Origin: Cardiocondyla obscurior
Lineage: Eukaryota; Arthropoda; Insecta; Hymenoptera; Formicidae
Assembly: GCF_019399895.1 (NCBI RefSeq)
Contig: NC_091887.1
Coordinates: 2,418,001 to 2,482,000 of the forward strand
Length of the DNA: 64,000 nt
Direction: 5' to 3'
Below, in pieces: positions 34,612-45,800 of this stretch. The notes beneath the pieces were generated by a model, which had not been told where the DNA came from, searched no databases, and saw nothing but the letters and a program-made list of their open reading frames with translations. Within the stretch, counting starts at the first letter, position 1; every line of letters begins with the position of its first letter. The position numbers and the translations under genes are program-made.

Positions 34612-35841
34612 GGTAAATCGTTTTTCTCTTCCCCCGAACCCTTACCCGGCGCAAACAAAGAGACGCCGCCGACCTTCGCGCCACGATTTATCGGGACGAC
34701 GCAACGCGGACGCGTCGGCTCGTCCTTTTCGCGACGTTTGATCGAAGGGGACGATCCGTTCGTCCGTTTATTCGACGTTTTAGCGTTCGGATTTAATACC
34801 GTGAGGTTTGCAGAACGTACGTCGTTACTTTTGCGTATTGTACAGATAATAAGGCGAGCAATAAGTACGGCGGTTGTCAGTGGGTTTTGATCGGTGATGA
34901 CAGGAAATCATGGCGGAACAAATTGTAAATAAAGTGTTAGGCCTTTGTCTAATTGTGTTACACTTAATTAGATCAGGATATTGTAATGATTGTTAAAATG
35001 AGGGAACAGCATGAGACAACAATGATTATTACGTTAAATAAATTAATCGATGGATCTACAGTACAAGAAAAATTATTTAATATTAGTCTCTTATTAAATA
35101 ATTTAAGAAAATAAAATAAATAATTATTGCTCGTCTTATTTAAGAAATTTATTTAATTTTTTTTTTAGTAATAATCAACTTTAATTGAATTAATTGATGT
35201 ATTTAATATTTACGTGCTGATTATTGTGATTAACTTTTGGATGGTTTAATTTATATTAGAAATATTAATTTTTTTTTTTGCAATTTTTTTTTTACTAACA
35301 GCTGACTTTTATAGGGATGTTCTTTAACGAAGAAGCAGAGTCAAGTAGATAACGATAGCCACTAGATGTCACTGTATAACTTGTCTGGACCGTTTCAAAC
35401 ATGCTCTGATAATTGCCTTCTCCACACTATCCTCTACTACAGTCTCCATCGTGTTACCATATCTCATAATAAAAGAATAGGCCATTTTTAGTAGAATAAT
35501 GATTTTAAAACATAGCTTATTGCAATGAAAATTAAAATAACAGAAACGATAATTTATATAAATGCTATTTTTGAATGTACAAAAAAGTTGAGTTCTGAAA
35601 GCCTCATAGTCTGCAGTCTTATTTATAATTCTTTTTTTTTTTATCTTTGTCAAATATATCTCTAAAGAACGAAGTAATGAGCTAAGAATAATATAGTTGA
35701 AACAAATAGATATAATAGATATTGTGCCGAAATTTATATTGATTCTATATTTGTTTTCTTGAGCATTTAATATATTTAATGTTTAAATTACTTACTTAAA
35801 GTACTTTATACTTACGGATCGATTTTGTTGCAGATATCATC

Positions 35842-38800
35842 ATGGCCACAGCAGCGGAGTCACCTGTTCCTAATGAATGTAAGTATCAGCCTTAAAAGTA
35901 TATAAAATGATTAAACGATTAGTGAATGTGAATGTTCATTCTACATATATTTAATAAATAATAATTAAACTTGAATTAAAAATTGAAAAATAGCTACTTT
36001 CGGAAAATCCATTTACTTGAACGAATTTATAATTTTGATTTATTTTAATTAAATCAATATTATATGTACAAAATATATTTATAATGAACAAAAAGCATAA
36101 ACTATGAAAATTAATGCTTTATACATACCGTATAAAAAATATATTTTTTATATAAGATGTATAAACATGTTATACATCTTATATAAAATACATAAAAAAT
36201 ATTACTTACTTTTCACATGTGCTATTATTCGTTATATAATACTTAATTAGTTTTTAATACTTCAGTGCGTTTATTTTTTTGTGGAATCGGTCGCTTGATA
36301 CGAAGGGTATAAGTCTTGCACGTCCCTTGGACGATATTGAGACAATGGTTGGCAATTAGAGAGGAGGACCAAAGTGACCGAACGGCGGTGCTTTCGATAC
36401 CGCAGCGGCGAACACAAACACCGAACACCGCGCAGATTGCCGAGAAGCGGCAGGAGGCAAGAGGACAAGAGGTCAGAGCCCTCGGACTTCGAGGGCCGCG
36501 TCTTCGTGGCTGGCGAGCAGAGAATGAGTGCTGCGGAGGAAGAAGTTGCTTGCAAACCTGCATCAGACGGCTGTGCCTTGACGGCTGACAACTGCAGCGG
36601 TGTATGCCGGCAATTTGTCGCCTCCGTGGCTCTCAACTTGGAATCGCCAGTCACGATTAGCGACCTGATAAAGGACTTAACCGTTCGGATCACATTTGTC
36701 CTTCTCGTATAAAAAAAGCGAGCCAAAATGAATCTTATTTCTAGAAGAACAAAAAAATTACGTTTAGAGAACTTAGAAAATTTTTATTATTTATGTTGTT
36801 AAATTAGTTTTTTTTTATTTGTGTCGAAGAAAACCGCAAAGAGAAAGGATTGAGTGGAATTTGTAATGAGTATTTTGCTCTTTTGTCAAACTTTTACGGA
36901 GGAAAAAAATTAGTAGAGAGATAAACTTAATTTTTTTTTTTTTTTTGTTCTTTTGGCTCGCTTTTTCTTGGTATCACCGTTGTTTAGGTTCAATTAGACT
37001 GTAATGATCGAATATGGTTAATTATACGATGCTTATTACGCCGGGATTTCTCACCAATTTAGCACAAATATACTTTTTTTTTCTTTGGTAATCGTACTTG
37101 AATATTAGGTTTTTCGTCGATTAAAATTAACGTACGAGGTAATTAACTTACGAGAAATTACAGTTGAAAGCTCTTTTTTACGTTTGTTCCTCTAAATATG
37201 ACCGTGACTACGGTTGAGTGTCATAAAAAATTTATTTCTCATTGATTTTCACGGGTAATCGACTCGCATGTATTTCTGCGTCACAAGCAACAAAAAGACG
37301 CCTTCGATCGTACGTATTCAATAGAAAACCTCGCACAAAGGATGTTCATTACGTGGCCCATTTTCCATTCGTTTTGTTGCGATATTCTATCCAAATCTTA
37401 TTGGGGCAAATTAAATTTTATTCGTGTTAGACCTTTAGAAGAGAAACGAGGAATAGAAACATAAAATTTGGATTCTTTAAAATTGAATTAAGAGCTTTTA
37501 AAGAATTTATAGATATAGTAAAACTAAACATTGAAGGATGACAAAATGTTCGATGATAAGAGTGCAAGATATTGAGATACCTAACATTAATTTGGAATAC
37601 AAAGATCGAAGGAAATCCGAGGGAACAAAATCAATTCGAATCTGTTGTAACACTTTCTGAAGTTTCGTGTCAATCTTGCAAACCTTCCCCTAGGCGGATC
37701 TTTTCATCGATCGTTTCGGAAATTGAAGCGGTCCTTCGTTAGGATGGTGACTGCAGGTCGGAGGATTCTGGAGTGCGAAGAACTCGAGAGAAGAGGATAC
37801 AAGAGATAGACAGATGGTATTTTACGCTTGCATGTAGGCTTCCGCACACGTGTATAACTGCCGGCTTTGAGCTGTACCGAGTGTCCAAAAAGAAAAAAGA
37901 AAAGTAGAGACCATCGAGTAGTCAAATCTTTCAAAATCCTGAAACTTCTGTAGAACAAGAAATTGAAATATTTTTAGATTAAAAAAATCTGAAAGTCAAC
38001 ATATAAGAATCACGAATTTCGAAAGAAATAGAAATCGCGAAATCTTCAAAGAATCTCAGCTTCTAAGTACTTCAAAGAATTCTCTGAAGAATCCAATTCT
38101 TCGCGATGTCTCCGCGTGTAAAATATGCATGTAGCAGCCGCGAAATCGAAGAGTTTCGTTGTCCAAAGCTCGTAAAGCATCTAGCCCCAAACCACCCCCT
38201 AATTAAAGTACCCCTTTTTTTAACGTCACGACTTTGACCGTCTCTGTCTGACGTTCTTTCCTTCCTCTTGCGCATCCGTCGAGCCCTCCTCTTCCATGCC
38301 TCACCGCGGTCTTCTCGCGGGACACCCCGTATAGCCGATAACACCCTCCCGACGACGTCCGCTGTAGTAGCGGCGATCGCAGGTCGGAGTTGGTAGCTGG
38401 AAGGGTGGCTTGTCGTCGGGTAGGCTGTTGGTTGCACGTCGCGGGGAAAACCGAGGGACGGAGGAGGCGGCGGCGGCGGCGGTGGACGAAGAAGAGGAAG
38501 AGGCGGCGGAGGGTGGTCGAATATTGAGCGACGCCGGGCGTCGCGGCGCAGCGTGCGGGCCAGTCGCCCTCAAGCCACCGCCCCAGTTACGACCTGAGCG
38601 ACGTTTCCGGCGTGCCTAACTCTTCTCTCACCTACGCGTACTCTTTTTCTCGTCCTACCCGGCTATTCGCGTCCGTCAGTTCTCGCGCGCCCGATCCCGT
38701 AGTCGAGACCACCTGTCCCACCGAGATCCGCGAGACCCGTCGCGCAACCAACCCTTCTCTTCCCTCGTACGAAACGAAAACGACGATATGCTGATCGGTC

Positions 38801-41800
38801 TCGTGCGTGACTCGGTACTCCAGTGCTTCTGTCACAGCTGCAAGGCCCCTTTGGGCGTCGTAGGTGAGTGAGTCCCCGTCACTCGATGCCCCACCGTCCC
38901 TCTGTCTCTTCTGATCCTTCTTCGAGATCTTCCTCCGAGATCCTCCTCCCGGCTTCTCTGAGATTCGTAAAGGAACGGTGGTAAAGACTGGCTTGGTTTC
39001 GACGCCGATCTAGAACCTAAAAGATTTTTTTAATTTTTCACGACTGGATAAGTTTTAAATGATCTTAACAATATTTTCGAAAAGCATAGAGGACAGTCTT
39101 ATAATTTGAAAATGTCAAACTTTTAAGAATTTAAAAGAAGCAATGTTGGATTAATTTCATCGTTTATCAGGGTGAAGCTTTCTTAGAGGGTTTTTTTAAT
39201 ATGAATTTTTTTTTTTAATAAGTTTAAAAATTAATTTAAAGTCTCGCGAATTCGTTTCTGTTTTCGAGGAGCAAAGTTCTGTTAGTATTTTCGTCGAGGT
39301 TGATGTTCACGTAGCAGTTATTGGATAATCTATTTTATTTTATTTTCTGTTTAAAATTGGCGATTTTTAAAACGATTTTGTTGGTTTCTGAACGGGAAGT
39401 ATTTCAATTATTTAAGGGGCGATTCGGTGGGCTTTTTATTAGACGATCACAAAGTGATTTAACATTTATCGAGCTAAATTCGTTCAGGTATCATTTATTT
39501 ATAGAACTAGGTGCTGAACTACAGTCGAATGTTTTTTATAGACAGCACCTTTATTAAACCTTTTATAGATAAACCTTTTACAGATAAATCTCGAAGCTAG
39601 AAATTGTATTATACTTTGGTTTTGCAAACACATTTTCTTTTTCTTGGTTCACATTTTTACGGAAACTCTTGCCTTTATATTTTTAGAACAGCAGCATTAA
39701 CTTTTCTGAACAGATTTTTTTTATTTTTTTTTACGACCGTCTTGAGCTTTCGTGTTAAAGAAGTAAAGTTTAGAAGCCGGAAGGAAGTAGACATGATAAG
39801 CGACTTAAACTTATTCTCGTGAAGATCTTCTAAATCGTCTTCTATTTCATCTTGCCTTATCTCTCGAGGAAGAAACTCTCGAGATGAAAGTACTTGGAAA
39901 TAAATGCGACCGTTGACAAGAAAAGCCCGAAAAAAAAAATGTACCCCGATCTCGGATAAACTGCCGCGAATCGAAACGAAACTTATCATATTTTTCATAA
40001 ACGCTTCAAATTACGTAATTTAAATACCTTTCCCTCAAGTTCGATCCTCGTATTTTATTTAATTAACGCTTAATTATCCGAGGCTCGTTTTCCAACATTT
40101 TATTTTAATAACATTCAATTATCAATTCAAATTAATTAATACCCGCGCGAGTTATTCCGAAATAAGTATCCGGCGTAGCTTATTTTTATCGTTAATAACG
40201 CGCGTGCAATCGTTCTCGATCGATACCCGGCGGCTTTCGTGCAAAGGAATAGAATTTTCGTAGCGTATTCAGCGAAGGAGCTACGCTTTTTCGTGACCTC
40301 CGCACGCGAAGAGCATTGTCCTTACCGCAATGCACGACGGTCGGCATCACCGGTGGTATCGTGACATTATCCTGGGCCACCTGCAGTTCGATCAATTTCT
40401 CAGACCGTCCCGTGAATCGATACTCAGCCCACCATTTTTCTCTACGGGGTGTCGCGAAAAACTTTTTCCCTCCCGCTCCTCCTTCTTCCTCCCCCCCGGT
40501 TCGTAAAAATCGTACGCGATGCGGCTTCAAGCCACCCACGGAATCGGAATCTAGAGAAAATACGTTCCACTTGCAGTGAATCATCGGATGAATTATTTTG
40601 CGCGACACGAAGCACTTTGCGGATAGAGAAAAAGAGCCGTTAGTCATGTTTCTTTTTTTTCCTCTTTTTTTTTTCCTTTTTTTTTTTATCCAAGCTGCTT
40701 TTTCTACGACACTTGGCACAAGCGATTCTTATCCTATAAATACCGGGAAAGAATTAGATTTTATATCACGCTGATTAATATTTAATGTTGTTTTGACAAA
40801 GCCTTCTACGTGCAGAAACTTTGAAATGAATTGAACCGATAAGTTTACGCGCGTTTAGGATTATTTTCTCGGCAAGACGTTTTGCGGAAACCGGTAAATC
40901 AGTTCCTGCGGTTTGTAATGAGGAATTGGCGATTTACGAGGTTAATATGTTTTAATTCAACGACGTCGCGGATTTTATCACGTTTGTTCGACGTGCACGT
41001 GGCTCGGGTGGCCGAAACGATCGGGGTGCGGTCCAACATGGCCACGGCGAAACGGTCGCATCGATTTCTCGATAATTAACCCATTGGGACACCGATCGAT
41101 CCCTTGGCCGGATAACGGCACGCACAATGCTAATTTCGTTTCCTTTACAAGTATTTCCTCGCTTGAAACACCCCGCGTGTTGATTGAAACCGGAGTCACG
41201 ACATGCCTCGCGTAATACGATCGCGCGAAGTGTTTTTCGTCTGTCGTTTCTACCGATTACCGCGTAACACGGTGTATCTCCGGAAACTTTAAATTTTACG
41301 GTCAATGACCTGTGTTCGCAGTCGGTTCTTATATCTAAGATCGTCTTAAGTAGTTTTATTTGATTTTATTCAACCATTTCAAGCCGTCTTCAGGCTCTTA
41401 ATATAAGAACCGATTGTGAGTACCGGCCAATATTTAGAAAGCCACGTGTTTGTAGTATTTTTTTTTAATTTCTTCTTTTTTTTCTTATGATTGCGACGTT
41501 TCGTCCACACGGTGCACTGTAGTTGTAATTATGTTAAGCGGTGTCTCAGTGGGTCAAAAGCGAAATATCCCGGGTACACTTCCCTACTCCCTCGTTAATC
41601 TCTTCGAGTACTTTGACCGTGTCTGAATTTCCAAAGCGGGACAGAGGCGGAGTAATGCGCCGTTTAAGAAGCCGAGCGGCAAGGGCAAGCCGCGGACCAA
41701 GCAGCCGAAAAAGGTGAAGTTCATCAGTGAGTATCTGGATGGTTAAGCGAGCTTTGGACGACGCCGAGGAACTTGTCGAGATCTACCGCTCACGCACTTC

Positions 41801-44800
41801 CGATCGAATCGTATCGACTCCCTGGGTCCCCCTGGGTCTCTTTCTTGCCGAAGAAACGTTTCAGAGAAACGCAATATCAAGACAGATTGCCAACAAAAAC
41901 TTGGCTTTATTTTATTTTATTTTATTTTATTTTATTTCAATCACTGAGAGTATAAAAAGATTTTTAGAAATTGACTTTGATGACTTCTGAAGAAAATTAA
42001 ATCTCTCCCTCGAGATAAAATCTATTTCCAAAGTTTCAAAGAATAGTTCTCTGAAATGTTTCGTATGAGAATGCGTTTCCTTTTTTTTTTTTAATCAGTT
42101 GCGTTAAAAAAAATTAAAACGAGGCGATGGGTGTGTTTTATCAGCCCGGATTGATTTCTTATACGAATGACTTAATTTAATTATTGCGTAACGCACCTGC
42201 CGTCAAGTAATGTGAGATTTCCCGGGATCTGAGAGTTAAAAGGGAGCACCTTCTGCCGCGTTAAAGATCGGTGCAATGCCCCCGGTATGAGAATGGTCGC
42301 GCCAATGTGTCGCCGCTGAATTATAAATCGAAAAGCGGGAGGGGGAGTAATTTGTAAACTTGCATCGTGCCGTACTACGAAGAGATATAGGCGGGTATCG
42401 ACGACTTTTCATAGCAATGACACAGCAGTTCTCTTATCGGCCGTCTCGCGTTCCGCCAAGAGAGAGAAAAGCGGATTGAAAACCGAAGTCGAAGCCTCCG
42501 TTATATAACGATACAAAATATGACGAGATAATTCTGATGCCTCAAACGAGGGTCCAGTCATACGTTCGTTCGGATGCCAGCGAGTTTTTTTTAATCCTTC
42601 GCTACGGTAACGTACAGAGAACGAATGAGAGAGAATGTAAAACGTTGCGATTCATTTTTGGTAACGAAAATAATTGTTGGAAGTCCCGAAAGATTGCTGC
42701 CGATAGAGAAATTATACGCAGCTTGGTATATGATAATTGTGATACGGCTGGTATCTGCGTTGGGAGAGGGAAGGGTGTACGTATGTACACGGCACGAGAT
42801 GAGGAGAAAGGAGGAGGCGAAGAAAGCGGGTGGAAGTGCGTGCGGCGACGCGAGACGTCGCGGCGCCTACGGCCGATCGTTCCCTCTGATCGATCTCTCT
42901 CCTCGCCTCCTCTGAGTCATACTTCCGCAACCAGCCGGCGCCGGAAATCGTGGAATCGCCGCCCGGGCGGGAGGGGAGGGAGGGGGTGTTGCACCAAGAC
43001 GCGCTGTCGACGTTCGCTAGATTAGTAGACGCCGATACCAATTGTTCGAAGATTGAGCACGCGTCGTTATCCCTGTCGGAGACATCATAATTGGAAACCG
43101 TCGGTCACTGGGCAAATGATTACGAGACGCTTTGTTTTTTTCAATGTTGATAGCAGTAGTTGAAGTTACCGCACCGTAGAAGAAACAATTTTTTTTTTTT
43201 TAATTTTATTAAATAGTAAATGTTCTGTTTTTTTTTTTTCTATTTTATCGTCGTGTCGAACGTTCATTGAGTTGAAATTTTACAGCTACCGAGATCAGAT
43301 GCCAGGAGAAATCCAAGGGCGGGATGTGCTACGAGGTGATCCTGGCGGAACCAACGATGCCTAAGAGACCACCTTCGCCGCCGCAGCAGAGCCCGACTCA
43401 AGCGACGATCCAAGACAAGCTAAAGGCCGCCGAGGAGCGAAGGCAGTCCATCGAGGCGAACAAGCTCGCCGTTCTGGCCGCTAAGCTCAGCAAGATTGAG
43501 GAGGCATCCCGTAAAAAGGACGAACTAAGCGCAGCCTTTATCGCCGCTACTCGCGTGTCTCTGGACGCGAAAATGAACAACACGGAGGAAAAGCGAGAGG
43601 CTCACATCGCCGAGCTGAAGAACAAACTGAAGGATCATGTGAGCAAAGATTGAAGATGAAAATTAATTTCGACCGATATTAATTTTTACTAATTAATCGT
43701 CGTGGTATAATGATTAAGATAGTTAAGGAACCATACAGTAATGAATTCTATTTTTTATTGCAGTTGGAGAGTGTTGAGAAGACTCGTCTGAGTCTCGAGC
43801 AACAAACCGAGGAAGTGCGATGCGCCGTCGAGGAGAAACTGAAGACTGCTGCGGCTCAGCGCGATGAAAATATCAAGAGAATGCTAGTCCGCCTCAAGGA
43901 ACATGTTAGTACGATAAAATTGGAACAAACGTTTCGTATAAATACACGAAGGCTAAATAAAAATAGATCACAGCGAACGGAATTAATTAAATGTAAATTT
44001 CACTGTGACTTTTTCCTTTATATTTTTGTTATTTTCATTAATTATTTATACGATGTAAATGGAGAAATGCTGAATTTTGAAGTGTTTATAGCTACCGTCG
44101 GTTCTTTTTATCTTTTCTACAAGGTTACCGCTTTGTTTTGCATATTTTAACAAACTATACAGGCAGGTAATAGATCCAACATGGGAATAGGCATAAGTTA
44201 TTGATTCTTGGCCTTTTTGTAGGAAGAGCAAGTTGCTCGCGTACGTCAAGGTATGTCGGAACGTGTACTTCAGTTGGAGTCTCAAATCCAGGGCAAGTTG
44301 GAGCAAGCGCGCGAACGTCGCGAGAGCATCGAGCGCGAACAGAAAGAGAAGCTGCGCAATCATGTAAGTTTTTAGTCGAATCTAGCTTTTAGTTAACGTG
44401 TTAGCTTTGGACAGTATGCCAGTCGTTGTATAAAGTTGTTACAAAACGTGTCATAATAAAAAATAAAAAGTAATTTGCATTATTTCACAAAATTATTCGA
44501 AACTTTTGCATAGTTTGCTTTTTTATTTCACTAATATTAAGCAAATAGTTAAAAAGTTTTAATATGAATGCGTTTAAACGCCAGTAAAAGTTTTTCCAAT
44601 AAATAATACAACAATTGCAAAAAGCGGCAAGAAGTTTTGTAACAACTTGATATTTTGAATTGAAGCATTAGTGTATTTTGTATTAGTGGGCTTTTAAGAA
44701 AAATAGATAAATGAAAGTAAAACTGGATTACCTCGGATTATCCTGAGGTCTTCTTGCGTAAGAAAGCACTGATCGAACGTAGGTTTGTGCGATGGTGGTT

Positions 44801-45800
44801 TAGAACACGGTGAAGATAGCGAAAATGCGTCAGATGGCGGCGCGTGAGCTCCTGATGAAAAAGTGCGAGTGTGACAAGAAGGTGTTGACCGCTGAGATCA
44901 ATCGGCAGCGAGAGATCCAACGTCGTGTACAGGCAATCCGCCGCCACCATGTAATTCCGCCCCCCAACACGCACTCTTAGTACCACAATTAGATTCCCGC
45001 AATTTGTTGTACTACACTATTTGACGAAACAGGACATTCACTTTTTTATTAATTTTTTTTACTTTAATATTTGTTAATTTATTTAATAATGTTATCTACA
45101 GTAAAAAAACATATAATTTAATGTATAAATTAAAACCGAAAAATTAATTTTGTTTATATTTGGGTTATATTAATAACAAAATTCGTGATTAATTAGTACG
45201 ACAAATTGTAATGCTCATAGGCCATGTTAAAATTAGGTATCAATTATTTTTACGTTACGTATGCCCTCTCCTTTTCCACCGTCGCAATGAATAGGTGTAC
45301 ATGACATTGTTATATTTTATATAGAATTACAAGGACGTGTATCGTTTTGCAAAAGGAATGCTGTTTTCGTGCTTTTGCTGGATATTATAACTTTCGTTTC
45401 ATAGTTATCATTCTTTTAGAATGCGGCTGTGCTCATTTATAGCTCGTACGTGATCTTTTTACGTTCAGGATGTGCCGGATAAGACTTATATTTTGATGCT
45501 AAGATTTGATCCGTCACGTAATTTAGGTGAAGATTTGTCAACAATTAAACTGTTGCCTGCAATAAAATCAGGATCAAGTTTAAATTGACGACTTCAGCGG
45601 AAAATCCGAAAACTTCGATACATTCTGTTCCTTGGCTTGTTAGAGAGCATGGTGTATTTTCGATCTCTATTTTTAATTGGATTGCAATAAGAAAAATAAT
45701 ATTCTAAATCTATTTTTTTCTTTTGCTGCCGTAGGAAAGGCGCGCCGAGATCGTGAGACAAAACAAGAAGGATCTTCTTATAAATAAGGAGGAGGATTAA
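35842..45800 (+). CDS. stai: Stathmin, soluble isoform (6 coding exons)
   Basis: Exons 35842-35878, 43286-43638, 43764-43904, 44223-44363, 44804-44950 and 45735-45800 give 885 nt, 294 residues. The unique start is MATAAESPVPNE. The shared part begins STEIRCQEKSKGGMCYEVIL, the stathmin beta-hairpin cap, followed by PPSPPQQSPTQATIQDKLKA with Ser-Pro sites and AAEERRQSIEANK, the family signature. The rest is one long charged helix. Stathmins bind two alpha/beta-tubulin dimers and promote microtubule catastrophe, and phosphorylation at Ser sites switches this off (family knowledge). The protein is about twice as long as human stathmin-1 because the helix is extended by repeat exons of 47, 47 and 49 codons. 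It ends NKKDLLINKEED. Confidence 0.93.
36121..36200. repeat. AT-rich palindrome in stathmin intron
   Basis: ATATAAGATGTATAA at about 36150-36164 is followed by ACATG and the exact inverse TTATACATCTTATAT at 36170-36184. The flanks continue pairing as T- and A-rich tracts. This could be a cruciform-prone sequence or a small fold-back element. Confidence 0.65.
36290..36720. other. GC-rich island within an AT-rich stathmin intron
   Basis: About 430 bp of clearly higher GC sits between AT-rich intron DNA. Long open frames exist on both strands (151 codons minus, 112 and 90 plus), but none has a recognised domain. On the minus strand it ends in CCACAAAAAAATAAACGC, which could be the A-rich end of a retro-inserted sequence. 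Its identity is unknown. Confidence 0.4.
38300..38787 (+). promoter_or_regulatory. CpG-rich promoter/5' UTR of the membrane-form stathmin
   Basis: Within AT-rich intronic DNA, this block is strongly GC- and CpG-rich and ends at the alternative start codon. It includes runs of GGCGGC repeats (38465-38485). Open frames in both directions are composition artefacts. No TATA box is seen. Confidence 0.5.
38788..38863 (+). CDS. stai: Stathmin alternative first coding exon (Cys-rich membrane-targeting N-terminus)
   Basis: ATG at 38788 opens 25 codons ending with a phase-1 donor (GTA G|GTGAGT at 38864). The peptide starts MLIGLVRDSVLQ and contains the cluster CFCHSCK, three cysteines in six residues next to a hydrophobic stretch. 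Vertebrate neuronal stathmins (SCG10, SCLIP, RB3) carry an N-terminal pair of palmitoylated cysteines in a hydrophobic context; this exon has the same design. It is preceded by a CpG-dense block (38300-38780), consistent with its own promoter. The phase matches exon 41637-41726 and also the common exon at 43286, giving a 337-residue form. Confidence 0.8.
41317..41420. repeat. Inverted repeat element in stathmin intron
   Basis: GTCGGTTCTTATAT at 41321-41334 is repeated inverted as ATATAAGAACCGAT at 41401-41414. The outer flanks CGCA/TGTG extend the pairing with a mismatch. The loop is about 65 nt with further weak pairing (GATCGTCTTAAG / CTTCAGGCTCTTA). It is a short MITE-like structure. Confidence 0.65.
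41637..41726 (+). CDS. stai: Stathmin basic cassette exon (90 nt)
   Basis: Between an AAAG acceptor and a GTGAGT donor, 90 nt are open in the spliced frame and read GQRRSNAPFKKPSGKGKPRT then KQPKKVKFI. Phase 1 in and phase 1 out make it a frame-neutral cassette. About 13 of 30 residues are Lys or Arg. It lies between the Cys-rich first exon and the common body, where a basic patch would strengthen membrane attachment; this role is inferred. Whether it is always included cannot be told from sequence. Confidence 0.75.
41905..41937. repeat. (TTTTA)n microsatellite
   Basis: About six tandem TTTTA units lie immediately downstream of the stathmin basic cassette exon, within the following intron. 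Confidence 0.9.
42770..43030. promoter_or_regulatory. CpG-rich block upstream of the common stathmin exon
   Basis: The DNA between 42770 and 43030 is GC-rich with CpG-dense and purine-rich runs (GGGCGGGAGGGGAGGGAGGG near 42964) inside an otherwise AT-rich intron. It could be a further promoter for a transcript starting just before the common exon at 43286, or an intronic enhancer. No start codon in phase with that exon is evident. Confidence 0.35.
44951..44980 (+). other. stai: Possible alternative stathmin C-terminus by intron retention
   Basis: If the donor at 44951 is not used, the frame continues VIPPPNTHS and stops at TAG 44978-44980. The donor (GTAATT) is weaker than most others in this gene. 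This is an observation of coding potential only. Confidence 0.3.
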
